A DNA stretch of 64,000 nucleotides from Lentisphaerota bacterium (GTDB lineage: Bacteria; Verrucomicrobiota; Lentisphaeria; Victivallales; Victivallaceae), in NCBI GenBank assembly GCA_015061625.1, contig SUWG01000003.1, positions 108,489 through 172,488 of the forward strand. The letters are read 5' to 3'. The position numbers were made by a program, and so were the translations under genes. Numbering within the stretch: the first letter of the stretch is position 1; each line of letters starts with the position of its first letter. A model generated the notes under the pieces. The model was not told where the DNA came from. It made no database searches and saw only the letters and a list, made by a program, of their open reading frames with translations. Positions 43,335 to 51,622 of this stretch are shown here, in pieces.

Positions 43335-44043
43335 ATTGATCGGGGTTTCCGGAGCGTTGTGCCGGGTGTGGCAGAGATTTTTCAATTTACCGCTTACCGG
43401 CAGATGGAAAAAAGTTGCGGAGGATAACGGCCGCCAATATGAAGCAGCCGCCATTGCCGGGGCGTGCTGGCTGACCGGAGTGTCGATCGCATTGATTGGA
43501 GTGCTGTTGTCGGTGCTGTTCAACCGTTTTGTTGGTGCGGCAGTATTTGTTCTGCTGGCATACGGTGCGCTTTTGAAACATGACCGGGGCAGCGGCGACG
43601 GCATGATCGCTCAAATCATCGCATCCAAACTGCCCGGAGAATACATTCCCTTTGATTTGATCATTCCGATATTGACGGTGCTGGTGAAACTCTTTTTGCT
43701 GGCGGTGATATTTTTCTATGGTTCGCCGTGGTTTCTCGGCTGTGTTTTTGCCGGTGGAGCGGCGATGGAGGTTTATCTGGCGGGGGAAATGCAAGTTTCC
43801 CCGCCGTTGATCGACGCTTCCGGAACTTCCCGGAAAAGATTCTGGGTGGTGCTGGGTGCGGTTTTTATCATCTCATTTTTTATTTCTGCGCTGGCGGCCA
43901 GTTGCGGGGTTCTGGCATTTGTGCTGTTGTGGAAATATGCCGCCGGACAGACGGCGGCAAGGGGGATCACCCTGCAGGGGATCCGCGGTTACGGAGCGAT
44001 TTGTGTCTGGTTGATGCTGATTGCCGGAGTGTTGACGATTTGA
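43324..44043 (+). CDS. Polytopic membrane protein, unknown (weak CobS-like pattern)
   Basis: A 239-residue protein with about six hydrophobic segments. The ATG at 43324 has an excellent Shine-Dalgarno (gaggag) and overlaps the plsC end by 11 bp. The acidic stretch KHDRGSGDGM followed by a charged loop, and an end like GITLQGIRGYGAICVW, loosely recall cobalamin-synthase CobS (membrane, Asp-rich Mg site), but the canonical GGLHLDGLADT motif is absent. Best left as unknown membrane protein; no cobalamin genes are near. Confidence 0.6.
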   Translation: MHNELIGVSGALCRVWQRFFNLPLTGRWKKVAEDNGRQYEAAAIAGACWLTGVSIALIGVLLSVLFNRFVGAAVFVLLAYGALLKHDRGSGDGMIAQIIASKLPGEYIPFDLIIPILTVLVKLFLLAVIFFYGSPWFLGCVFAGGAAMEVYLAGEMQVSPPLIDASGTSRKRFWVVLGAVFIISFFISALAASCGVLAFVLLWKYAAGQTAARGITLQGIRGYGAICVWLMLIAGVLTI

Positions 44044-44068
44044 AAAAATATCCATTTGAAGTTATATT
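44040..44068 (+). promoter_or_regulatory. Promoter of DUF1015 gene
   Basis: TTGAAA (44040-44045), 17 bp, TATATT (44063-44068), 37 bp before the ATG. Confidence 0.65.
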
Positions 44069-44104
44069 ATAGAATTTACCAAAAAACAGAAAAGAGGTGC
44101 AGTT

Positions 44105-45337
44105 ATGGCGACGTTACAGCCGTTTCACGGATTGGTGCCGACCCCGGATAAGGCGGCGATGGTTTCAGCAGTTCCCTACGATGTGGTCAACAGTGAAGAA
44201 GCGGCAGTGCTTGCCGCCGGAAATCCTTTGAGTTTTCTGCACGTTTCCCGCCCGGAAATCGATCTTGAGCCGGGTATCGATCTGCACGATGACAAAGTTT
44301 ATGCCCAGGCCAAAGCGGCTTTTGACCGGATCATTGCCGAAGCTCCGCTGACGCTCGATGCCGGTGAACATCTTTATATTTACCGGTTGATCATGAATGG
44401 CCGCAGTCAGACCGGGGTCATCGGTGCCGCCAGTGCCGCAGAATACAATGCCGGGATCATCAAAAAACATGAAAAGACCCGCAAAGATAAAGAAGATGAC
44501 CGTACCCGTCATGTGATGACATTGCGTTCCCATACCGGTCCGGCGTTTTTCACTTACCGTGCCGTGGATAAGATCAATGCTCTGATCAAAGCGGAAACGG
44601 CGGCGGTGCCGACCTTTGATTTTACTGCTCCGGATGGTATTCAGCATACGGTCTGGCGCATGGATGAAGCCAAAAGTGCCGAATTGTCTGCCTTGTTTGC
44701 CGCCGAAGTGCCGGTTTTCTATATTGCCGACGGTCACCACCGCAGTGCGGCGGCCGCCCGTACTGCCGCCGAATGTGCGCCGAATAATCCGGCTCATACC
44801 GGCAAAGAGGATTACAACTTTTTCCTGACCGTGGCATTCCCCGACAGCGAATTGGCGATCATGCCCTACAACCGGGCGGTCAAAACGCTCAACGGATTGG
44901 ATGAAGCCGGTTTTATTGCCGCTTTGGAAAAGGAATTTACCGTGAGCGATGCCGCTGACGGTGTGGTTGCCAAGCCGGGCGAATTCAAATTCTATATGAA
45001 TGGGGCATGGCGTTTGGCGGTGCCGAAATTTGATATCAGCAAATTTGACGAGATCGGCCGTCTGGATGCCAGTTGGCTTCAGGATCGGGTGCTGGCTCCG
45101 ATACTGGGTATCGATGATCCGCGCACGAGTACGGGTATCGACTTCATCGGCGGTATCCGCGGCACGGCGGAATTGGAAAAACTGGTCAATACCGGAAGCC
45201 ATGCGGTGACGATCTCACTTCACGCGGTGACTCTGGATCAGTTGATGGCGATTGCGGATGCGGGCAAGATCATGCCGCCGAAATCGACCTGGTTTGAGCC
45301 GAAATTGCGCGACGGATTGGTTTCTCACAACTTTTAA
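44105..45337 (+). CDS. DUF1015 family protein
   Basis: A 410-residue protein with the DUF1015 hallmarks: an N-terminal proline-rich start with SAVPYDVV, then NPLSFLHVSRPEID, YIYRL with KKHEKTRKDKEDDRTRH and IADGHHRSAAA, a His-rich motif. The family is widespread in anaerobes, often near serine or amino-acid metabolism, but its activity is not established. It is monocistronic here, with its own promoter and Shine-Dalgarno (agaggtg), and rpmA with a separate promoter follows. Confidence 0.88.
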   Translation: MATLQPFHGLVPTPDKAAMVSAVPYDVVNSEEAAVLAAGNPLSFLHVSRPEIDLEPGIDLHDDKVYAQAKAAFDRIIAEAPLTLDAGEHLYIYRLIMNGRSQTGVIGAASAAEYNAGIIKKHEKTRKDKEDDRTRHVMTLRSHTGPAFFTYRAVDKINALIKAETAAVPTFDFTAPDGIQHTVWRMDEAKSAELSALFAAEVPVFYIADGHHRSAAAARTAAECAPNNPAHTGKEDYNFFLTVAFPDSELAIMPYNRAVKTLNGLDEAGFIAALEKEFTVSDAADGVVAKPGEFKFYMNGAWRLAVPKFDISKFDEIGRLDASWLQDRVLAPILGIDDPRTSTGIDFIGGIRGTAELEKLVNTGSHAVTISLHAVTLDQLMAIADAGKIMPPKSTWFEPKLRDGLVSHNF

Positions 45338-45359
45338 TGATAAAAATGCCATTTGCAAC

Positions 45360-45387
45360 TTGCAATTTTGAAAAAGTGGTGTATTTT
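45360..45387 (+). promoter_or_regulatory. Promoter of rpmA
   Basis: TTGCAA (45360-45365), 16 bp, TATTTT (45382-45387). Confidence 0.55.
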
Positions 45388-45438
45388 ATCTGAATGTCAA
45401 GTGCAATATTTGTAAATTTTTAATAAGGAGACTCAATC

Positions 45439-45687
45439 ATGGCACATAAAAAAGGACAGTCCAGCAGCCGTAACGGCCGCGACAGCAATCCGAAGTTCCT
45501 CGGTGTCAAAGCTTACAGCAGTGAATTTGTGACTGCCGGTTCGATCATCGTCCGTCAGCGCGGTACCCGTTTCCGTCCCGGCAACAATGTCGGTTGCGGT
45601 CGTGACTTCACTCTTTTCGCTCTTTGCGACGGAACTGTTGAGTTCGTTCGTGAGCAGCGCAAAGTCAACGTCATTCCTGCGCAGTAA
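45439..45687 (+). CDS. rpmA: 50S ribosomal protein L27
   Basis: An 82-residue ribosomal protein near the peptidyl-transferase centre. [24 protein letters not shown] is the canonical N-terminus, and [24 protein letters not shown] follows. No Firmicutes-type cleaved leader is present. rplU (L21), usually upstream, is absent here. A terminator separates rpmA from obg, although the order rpmA-obg is the common one. Shine-Dalgarno aaggag. Confidence 0.96.
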   Translation: MAHKKGQSSSRNGRDSNPKFLGVKAYSSEFVTAGSIIVRQRGTRFRPGNNVGCGRDFTLFALCDGTVEFVREQRKVNVIPAQ

Positions 45688-45721
45688 TCTGCTGTGCCGG
45701 AAAGGGCAAAATTTGACGTAT

Positions 45722-45756
45722 ATCCCCGGTTCGGTTGCTGAATCCGGGGATTTTTT
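45722..45756 (+). terminator. Intrinsic terminator between rpmA and obg
   Basis: Stem atccccgg/ccggggat with an inner ttc/gaa extension, followed by T6. A probable obg promoter (TTGCTG at 45735-45740, TATATA at 45758-45763) overlaps it. Confidence 0.8.
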
Positions 45757-45790
45757 GTATATATTCTGTATAGGAAAGGTGCGGTAAATA

Positions 45791-46816
45791 ATGTTTGTTG
45801 ACAGAACTCAAATCACGGTGAAAAGCGGTGATGGCGGCAATGGCTGTTGCAGTTTCCGCCGGGAAAAATTCATCCCCAAGGGCGGGCCTGACGGCGGAGA
45901 CGGCGGAAATGGCGGCGATGTGATTCTGGAAAGCACCACCAGCGAGCAGAATCTTAATTCTCTGGTCTACCGCCGGCGTTACTGTGCCGCCAACGGTCCC
46001 GGCGGGCAAGGTTCGGATATGCATGGCAGAAATGCCGATGCCATCGTGGTCAAAGTGCCGGTCGGCACGGTCATCCGGGATGCGGCGACCGGCGAGGTAC
46101 TGGCTGATCTGGATACTCCCGGAGCGCAGGTGGTCGTGGCCAAAGGCGGCCGGGGCGGCCGGGGCAATGCCCGTTTTGCCACCAGCACCAACCGTGCGCC
46201 CAGACGGCGGGAACTGGGATTTCCCGGTGAGGAAAAAATGCTTGATCTGGAGTTGAAGTTGATCGCCGATGCCGGTCTGGTCGGTTATCCCAATGCCGGA
46301 AAATCCACGTTGCTCACCCGTATTTCCGGAGCGCGGCCCAAAGTGGCGGCGTATCCGTTTACCACCTTGCATCCGGTGATCGGAGTGGCAGAGTATTTTG
46401 ACTATGCCAGAGTGAATGTGGCGGATATCCCCGGTCTGATCGACGGGGCCCATGCCAACGTCGGTCTGGGGCATGAATTTCTGCGGCATATCGAAAGAAC
46501 CAAAGTGCTGGTTTATGTGCTGGATATGGGCGGAGTTGACGGCCGTGATCCGCTGGATGATTACGAGAATCTCAAAAAAGAACTTGAACTTTACAAAGAT
46601 GGACTTGCCGGTCGTCCGTCTCTGATCGTGGCGAATAAGATGGATGTAGCTGGTGCGGCGGAAAATCTGACCCGGCTTCAGGAAAAACTGGGCAGGAATG
46701 CTCCGGCTCTTTTTGCCTTGCAGCCTGACGGTGATTGTTCAGAATTCCTCGATGCATTGCGCGCTCTGGTCAAGGCTAATTCCAGTGAAGAGGAAGCCGC
46801 GTTGCGCCGGTTGTAA
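45791..46816 (+). CDS. obg: GTPase Obg/CgtA
   Basis: Essential ribosome-associated GTPase (50S maturation, stress). It has a Gly-rich Obg domain (about 1-158, with GPDGGDGGNGGDV and PNRAPRRRELGFPGE), then a G domain with G1 GYPNAGKST, G3 DIPGLIDGA and G4 NKMD. At 341 residues it lacks the extra C-terminal (OCT) domain of some species. Shine-Dalgarno aaggtg. Confidence 0.95.
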   Translation: MFVDRTQITVKSGDGGNGCCSFRREKFIPKGGPDGGDGGNGGDVILESTTSEQNLNSLVYRRRYCAANGPGGQGSDMHGRNADAIVVKVPVGTVIRDAATGEVLADLDTPGAQVVVAKGGRGGRGNARFATSTNRAPRRRELGFPGEEKMLDLELKLIADAGLVGYPNAGKSTLLTRISGARPKVAAYPFTTLHPVIGVAEYFDYARVNVADIPGLIDGAHANVGLGHEFLRHIERTKVLVYVLDMGGVDGRDPLDDYENLKKELELYKDGLAGRPSLIVANKMDVAGAAENLTRLQEKLGRNAPALFALQPDGDCSEFLDALRALVKANSSEEEAALRRL

Positions 46817-46831
46817 ACGCTTGCAGATGTA

Positions 46832-46876
46832 AAAAACGGCATTTTTTTCAAAAAAAGTGAAAAAAATGCCGTTTTT
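46832..46876 (+). terminator. Intrinsic terminator after obg
   Basis: A 19-bp perfect stem (aaaaacggcatttttttca/tgaaaaaaatgccgttttt) with a 7-nt loop; the right arm itself ends in T5. The A-rich left arm may make it work on the minus strand as well. Confidence 0.85.
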
Positions 46877-46888
46877 GGTGGAAAAAAT

Positions 46889-46917
46889 TTGCATAATTGC
46901 GCTTTGACAAGTATATT
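46889..46917 (+). promoter_or_regulatory. Promoter of rpsP operon
   Basis: TTGCAT, 17 bp, TATATT, just after the obg terminator. It leaves an untranslated leader of roughly 185 nt before rpsP. Confidence 0.6.
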
Positions 46918-46924
46918 ATAAGAC

Positions 46925-47075
46925 TTTTACAGATGCAATAAGCATGGATCTATGGCCGAAATCCTCTGGGCCTGTCGGTTCGTCGCATCCGCAAAGCAGG
47001 TGAAACTGTGGGAAAAACGGTTTCTGTAACGTAGCTGTACTGCCTGCGGCAAGTGTGAACAGGAAAAGTGAAAAC
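46925..47075 (+). ncRNA. Candidate structured leader RNA upstream of rpsP
   Basis: The long leader can fold into several helices seen by eye: atgc/gcat (46933/46942), GGAT/ATCC (46946/46987) enclosing GCCGA/TCGGT (46955/46975), and GCAGG/CCTGC (46996/47043) enclosing GAAAC-GT/AC-GTTTC (47002/47017-47024). It does not match 6S, SRP, tmRNA or a known riboswitch that I can name. It may be a ribosomal-protein leader or a separate small RNA. Confidence 0.3.
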
Positions 47076-47113
47076 GTGAAGAAACGAATTTTAAAAAGAG
47101 GTAAAAATTTCTT

Positions 47114-47494
47114 ATGGTCAGAATCAGATTGAAACGTACCGGTACCCGTAATGCGGTTTGCTTCCGTATCGTTGTTATGGATCAGCGTTCCAGCCGCGAC
47201 GGCAAAGCTATCGAAGAAGTCGGTTTCTACAATCCCCGCAGCAAAGAAGAGAAGATCAATCTCGATCGCGTGGCTTACTGGACCGGCGTCGGTGCTGTTG
47301 TTTCCGAGACGGTTAAAGACATCGTTGAGCGTGCCAAAGGCGGAATCGTGTTGAAAGACCGTGTCCGTCCGGCGAATATCTCCAAAAAAGCCAAAGCCAA
47401 AGCCGCCGCTGAAGCTGAAGCCAAAGCCGCCGCCGAAGCCGAGGCCAAGGCCGCTGCCGAAGCTGCCGCCGCTGAAGCTCCTGCCGAGGCATAA
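47114..47494 (+). CDS. rpsP: 30S ribosomal protein S16
   Basis: Small-subunit protein. The first ~85 residues are standard S16 (MVRIRLKRTGTRNAVCFRIVVMD, GKAIEEVGFYNPR). The last ~40 residues are a low-complexity tail of Lys/Ala/Glu repeats (KAKAAAEAEAKAAAEAEAK) not found in typical S16 of about 80-90 residues. Shine-Dalgarno aagaggt. First gene of the operon rpsP-khpA-trmD-rplS-rnhB. Confidence 0.95.
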   Translation: MVRIRLKRTGTRNAVCFRIVVMDQRSSRDGKAIEEVGFYNPRSKEEKINLDRVAYWTGVGAVVSETVKDIVERAKGGIVLKDRVRPANISKKAKAKAAAEAEAKAAAEAEAKAAAEAAAAEAPAEA

Positions 47495-47514
47495 TTAATC
47501 TGGAGTGGATTCCG

Positions 47515-47835
47515 ATGTTTAAGAAGTTGTTCGGCTTCCTTTTTGGCAGCAATAAAGAGCAGGCAGTGGCGGATAAACGCAATGCCGGTACCTTGAGGGA
47601 GCTGGAGTCATTCGTCGATTATGTGGTTAAATCTCTGGTCGACAAGCCGGATGAAGTCAAACTTTCCACGGTCGAAACCGATGAAGGTGCGACGATCCAG
47701 ATCCGCTGCAGCAAGGAAGATATCGGAAAAATTGTCGGAAAACGTGGCAAGACCATCATGGCTATCCGTTCATTGGTCAGCGGAGCCGCCGGCAGACAGC
47801 GCAAACGCGTTTCTGTCGATGTGATGGATGAGTGA
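47515..47835 (+). CDS. khpA: KH-domain RNA-binding protein KhpA
   Basis: A 106-residue protein with a single KH domain: SKEDIGKIVGKRGKTIMAIRSLV holds the GxxG loop (GKRG). Its place between rpsP and trmD is that of KhpA/YlqC, which binds RNA and affects cell-wall growth and cell length in other bacteria. The N-terminal ~25 residues (MFKKLFGFLFGSNKEQ) are an extension with a hydrophobic start. rimM, often between khpA and trmD, is missing here. Confidence 0.9.
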   Translation: MFKKLFGFLFGSNKEQAVADKRNAGTLRELESFVDYVVKSLVDKPDEVKLSTVETDEGATIQIRCSKEDIGKIVGKRGKTIMAIRSLVSGAAGRQRKRVSVDVMDE

Positions 47836-47864
47836 CGTTTGAATTTTTTTCAGCGGGTTAATCC

Positions 47865-48572
47865 ATGCGGATCGACATATTGACACTCTTTCCGGAGTTG
47901 TTCCCCGGCCCCCTCGGTGGCAGTATCATCGGGCGGGCCGCCAGAAAGGGACTTTTTTCGGTAAATGCGGTCGATGTGAGAAGTTTCGCTGAAGATTCCC
48001 GTGGTACGGTGGATGAGAAGCCCTATGGCGGCGGGCCGGGTATGCTGATGATGCCCGATGTGCTGACCAGAGCGGTCGAATCCGTCAAAAGCGAGCGAAG
48101 CACCGTGATCCTTACTTCACCGAGAGGTGAGGTGATGAATCAGCAGTTGGCTTCCGAACTGGCAAAAGAGGAGCATCTGATCCTCGTTGCCGGTCATTAT
48201 GAAGGCGTGGATCAAAGGTTTATCGATCTGGTCGTTGACCGGGAGATATCGATCGGAGATTTCGTTCTTTCCAGCGGCAATATCGCCGCAATGGCGATCG
48301 CCGATGCAGTTATCAGATTGCTGCCGGGAGTGCTGGGGGATGACGAATCTGCCGTTGAGGAATCTCATTCGATGGGATTGCTTGAATACCCGCAATACAC
48401 GCGGCCTCCGGTTTTCCGGGGGATGAAGGTGCCGGATTGCCTTGTCAGCGGCGATCATGGCAAAGTAGCTGAGTTCCGGAGAGTTGAAGCGGAAAAAGTG
48501 ACCCGCGAGAGACGACCGGATTTATGGGAAAAGTATCTGATTTCAGAACTTAATAAAGAGGTAAGAAAATGA
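47865..48572 (+). CDS. trmD: tRNA (guanine37-N1)-methyltransferase
   Basis: SPOUT-class methyltransferase that makes m1G37 and prevents frameshifting. The knot motifs are present: [47 protein letters not shown] and IRLLPGVLG. At 235 residues it has the usual length. It overlaps rplS by 4 bp (ATGA). Confidence 0.96.
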   Translation: MRIDILTLFPELFPGPLGGSIIGRAARKGLFSVNAVDVRSFAEDSRGTVDEKPYGGGPGMLMMPDVLTRAVESVKSERSTVILTSPRGEVMNQQLASELAKEEHLILVAGHYEGVDQRFIDLVVDREISIGDFVLSSGNIAAMAIADAVIRLLPGVLGDDESAVEESHSMGLLEYPQYTRPPVFRGMKVPDCLVSGDHGKVAEFRRVEAEKVTRERRPDLWEKYLISELNKEVRK

Positions 48573-48913
48573 CTATAGTTGACAACATCCGTAATGCAGA
48601 GGCCAAAGCCGATTATCAGTTCAGCATTGGTGACACCATCAAAATCGCGGTGAAGATCGTCGAAGGTGACACCGAGCGTATTCAGTATTTCCAGGGTACG
48701 GTCATTGCCCGTCGCGGCAGCGGCATCGAGGAAACTTTCACCGTCCGCCGTGTGCAGGCCGGTCAGGGTGTGGAACGTGTGTTCCCGATCAACAGCCCCC
48801 GCATCGCCGGTATCGAGGTTATCCGTCGCGGTTCTGTCCGTCGCGCCAAACTCTACTACCTCCGCGACAAAGTCGGCAAAGCCGCCCGTGTCAAAGAACT
48901 TCGCACGAAGTAA
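48569..48913 (+). CDS. rplS: 50S ribosomal protein L19
   Basis: 114 residues with the family pattern: [51 protein letters not shown] and [10 protein letters not shown]19 lies at the subunit interface. It overlaps trmD by 4 bp, and its Shine-Dalgarno (agaggt) lies inside trmD. Confidence 0.96.
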   Translation: MTIVDNIRNAEAKADYQFSIGDTIKIAVKIVEGDTERIQYFQGTVIARRGSGIEETFTVRRVQAGQGVERVFPINSPRIAGIEVIRRGSVRRAKLYYLRDKVGKAARVKELRTK

Positions 48914-48936
48914 TTTTTCTGCTGTGGCACAATAAG

Positions 48937-49605
48937 ATGGCACGGCAAAATGCTGTCCTGAGACAGGACGATCAACTCCTCCTCTCGGAGCGACAGCTTC
49001 GGGCGGAGGGTTTTTCTTGGGTCGCCGGGGTCGATGAGGCCGGGCGCGGCCCATTGGCAGGTTCGGTGGTGGCAGCGGCAGTGGTGCTGCCCTGCGATCA
49101 GCCGGAGTTGCCGGGAGTTTTTGACTCCAAACAACTTACGGAAGCGGAGCGTGAGGAACTTTTTGAGGAACTTTATGCTCTGCCGGGTATCCGGATCTCC
49201 GTGGCATCGGCTTCGGTGGCGGAGATCGATAAATTGAATATTCTGCGGGCCACCCATCTGGCGATGCGCCGGGCGGTCAGCGGCATAAAGGAAGCAGATT
49301 TTGTTCTGGTTGATGGATTGCCGGTGCAATTTACTTTGCCCTCGCGCAATATCATCAAAGGCGATGCGAAGTGTGCCAGTATTGCGGCCGCCAGCATTAT
49401 CGCCAAAGTGACCAGAGACCGGGAAATGATGCAGTTGGATGAAATTTATCCGGAATATGGTTTTGCCAGACATAAAGGTTATGGTACGGCGGAGCATCTT
49501 GAAGCTCTGAAAAAATTCGGTCCGTCAGCGGTACACCGGAAAAGTTTCCGGCCGGTGTATGAACTTTTGCCGGATTCTCCGGTGCAGGGAACATTGGATT
49601 TTTGA
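48937..49605 (+). CDS. rnhB: Ribonuclease HII
   Basis: Removes ribonucleotides from DNA and RNA primers. It has AGVDEAGRGPLAGSVVAAAV (first catalytic Asp-Glu), VDGLPVQF, IIKGDAKCASIAAASIIAKVTRD and the final Asp region (HKGYGTAEH). Length 222 residues, with a short N-terminal extension (MARQNAVLRQDDQLLLSERQ). It lies 23 bp after rplS, a common neighbour, and its Shine-Dalgarno is weak. A GC hairpin (cccacgc/gcgtggg) lies 44 bp after its stop. Confidence 0.94.
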   Translation: MARQNAVLRQDDQLLLSERQLRAEGFSWVAGVDEAGRGPLAGSVVAAAVVLPCDQPELPGVFDSKQLTEAEREELFEELYALPGIRISVASASVAEIDKLNILRATHLAMRRAVSGIKEADFVLVDGLPVQFTLPSRNIIKGDAKCASIAAASIIAKVTRDREMMQLDEIYPEYGFARHKGYGTAEHLEALKKFGPSAVHRKSFRPVYELLPDSPVQGTLDF

Positions 49606-49761
49606 TGATGAGAAAACAGAACTTGCAGTGCAGAAAAGGAGGTATCCCCCACGCTACCGGCGTGGGTGCGACCGGCAGATGATCCATTTACAGGAGAAAT
49701 GTATCTGTGTTTTTTTGTGTTTAAGTTTTATATATGATTATAGTTTTGGAGTGCAATTATT

Positions 49762-51489
49762 ATGAGCAAGTTTGATTTGGAAACCATCCGTCACAGTGCG
49801 GCTCACGTTATGGCCGCGGCCGTGAAACAACTTTATCCCGATGCCCGTTTCGATATCGGGCCGGCTACTGATAACGGATTTTATTATGACTTTGATATGG
49901 AGCACCGTCTGGTCGCTGAAGATCTCAAAGAGATCGAAAAGGTCATGAAAAAGATCATCGGGCGCAAACTTCCCTTTGAAAGATTTGAAACCTCCCGTGA
50001 AGAGGCCAAAGAGTTGCTTGCCGGTCAGAATTATAAACTTGAGCGTCTGGCGGATATTGAAGATGGGGCTCCCATCAGTTTCTACCGCACCGGCGATTAT
50101 CTGGATCTCTGCCGCGGCCCTCATGTGGATAATTCCGGCGACATCGGTGCGGTCAAATTGACCGGTATTGCCGGCAGTTACTTCCGCGGTGATGAAAACA
50201 ATCCCATGCTGCAGCGTATCTACGGCACGGCTTTCGCCACGCAGGAAGAGCTGCAGACCTATCTCAAGCAGTTGGAAGAAGCCGCCAAACGCGATCACCG
50301 CAAACTCGGCACGGAACTGGATCTTTTCGGTTTCTCCGATTGTGTCGGTCCCGGTCTGGTTTTGTGGCATCCCAAAGGTGCGCTGGTGCGTCATCTGATG
50401 GAAACTTTCTGGAAAGATGAGCATTACAAAAACGGTTATGAATTGCTTTACACCCCCCACATCGGTCAGAGCAACCTCTGGGAGACCAGCGGACACTTGA
50501 ATTTCTACCGTGAGGGTATGTATTCGGCCATGGAGATCGACGAAAAAGATTACTATGTCAAGCCGATGAATTGCCCGTTCCACATTGAAGTTTACCGTTC
50601 AAAATTGCGCAGTTACCGGGAATTGCCGCTGCGCTGGGCGGAATTGGGAACGGTCTACCGTTATGAAAAATCCGGTTCACTTCACGGTTTGATGCGGGTG
50701 CGCGGATTCACCCAGGATGACTCTCACATCATCTGTACTCCGGAATCCATCGAAGACGAGATCGCTGAAGTTCTCCGTTTCAGTCTGGCGATCAACCGGG
50801 CATTCGGCTTTACCGATATCAAGGCTTACCTTTCCACCCGGCCGGAAAAGGCGGTCGGCGAACCGGAACGCTGGGATAAGGCGATCGATTCTCTGCGCAA
50901 AGCCGTGGCGAAGTGTGAATTGGAGTGCGATGTCGATGAGGGCGGTGGTGCTTTCTACGGGCCGAAAATCGACCTGAAACTGCGCGATGCCATCGGCCGT
51001 GAATGGCAGACGACGACCATTCAGTTTGACTTCAATCTGCCGGAAAGATTCGATATGACCTATATCGGAGAAGATGGCAAAAAGCACCGTCCTTTCATGG
51101 TTCACCGTGCATTGCTCGGTTCGTTGGAGCGTTTCTTCGGTATTCTGGTCGAGCATTATGCCGGCAAGTTCCCGATGTGGCTGGCTCCGGAACAGGCGAG
51201 GATTTTGCCGGTTTCCGACAAGCAGCTTGATCTGGCCAAAGAATTCCAGCAGGAGTTGCGGGCCAAAGGTTTCCGGGTCGGCATCGATACGCAGGCCGCC
51301 GGTCTCGGAGCGAAGATCCGGGCTGCCCGTTCCGAGCGCATTCCCTATTTGCTGGTGCTGGGTGAAAGAGAGCAGGAAAACCGTACATTGTCCGTCCGCA
51401 ACCGCAATGAAGGCGAGATCGGTGAGATGACCATCGACAAACTTGCAGAAAAAATGCGTGCAGAAGTTGACAATAAGGTAATTTGGTAA
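49762..51489 (+). CDS. thrS: Threonyl-tRNA synthetase lacking TGS domain
   Basis: 575 residues. It starts directly with the editing (N2/TAA) domain motif HSAAHVMAAAV and continues with the SAD region, class II catalytic motifs (MNCPFHIEVYRSKLRSYRELPLR, RYEKSGSLHGLMRVRGFTQDDSHI, VHRALLGSLERFFGILVEHY) and a normal anticodon-binding domain. The N-terminal TGS domain (about 60 residues) found in typical ThrRS is absent; upstream sequence in this frame does not supply it. Short forms exist in other bacteria and can be functional. Shine-Dalgarno ttggag. Confidence 0.93.
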   Translation: MSKFDLETIRHSAAHVMAAAVKQLYPDARFDIGPATDNGFYYDFDMEHRLVAEDLKEIEKVMKKIIGRKLPFERFETSREEAKELLAGQNYKLERLADIEDGAPISFYRTGDYLDLCRGPHVDNSGDIGAVKLTGIAGSYFRGDENNPMLQRIYGTAFATQEELQTYLKQLEEAAKRDHRKLGTELDLFGFSDCVGPGLVLWHPKGALVRHLMETFWKDEHYKNGYELLYTPHIGQSNLWETSGHLNFYREGMYSAMEIDEKDYYVKPMNCPFHIEVYRSKLRSYRELPLRWAELGTVYRYEKSGSLHGLMRVRGFTQDDSHIICTPESIEDEIAEVLRFSLAINRAFGFTDIKAYLSTRPEKAVGEPERWDKAIDSLRKAVAKCELECDVDEGGGAFYGPKIDLKLRDAIGREWQTTTIQFDFNLPERFDMTYIGEDGKKHRPFMVHRALLGSLERFFGILVEHYAGKFPMWLAPEQARILPVSDKQLDLAKEFQQELRAKGFRVGIDTQAAGLGAKIRAARSERIPYLLVLGEREQENRTLSVRNRNEGEIGEMTIDKLAEKMRAEVDNKVIW

Positions 51490-51507
51490 TATATTATATG
51501 AAGTGAC

Positions 51508-51534
51508 ACCCTCTGCTGTCGTGGCAGAGGGGGT
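51508..51534 (+). terminator. Hairpin between thrS and infC
   Basis: ccctctgc/gcagaggg stem with a 7-nt loop, followed by only a few T's (gtcttt). It could be a weak terminator or an attenuator ahead of infC-rpmI-rplT. Confidence 0.5.
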
Positions 51535-51622
51535 CTTTAAGTATGGAAAACTTTGATCACAGTGACAAGGTTTTCTGAAATTGGTGAGAATTAAAGTACC
51601 GTTTTGAGAGGAGGGTGTTCTT

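Noticed and set aside
43324-44043. Cobalamin synthase CobS
   Set aside because: Only loose resemblance; the Asp-rich GGLHLDGLADT-type motif is missing and no cobalamin genes are nearby.
46925-47075. 6S RNA, SRP RNA, tmRNA or cobalamin riboswitch
   Set aside because: The ends are not complementary as in 6S, the SRP core (GGAAGCAGCC-type) and the tmRNA TPsiC end are absent, and the B12 box does not match. Kept only as an unnamed candidate.
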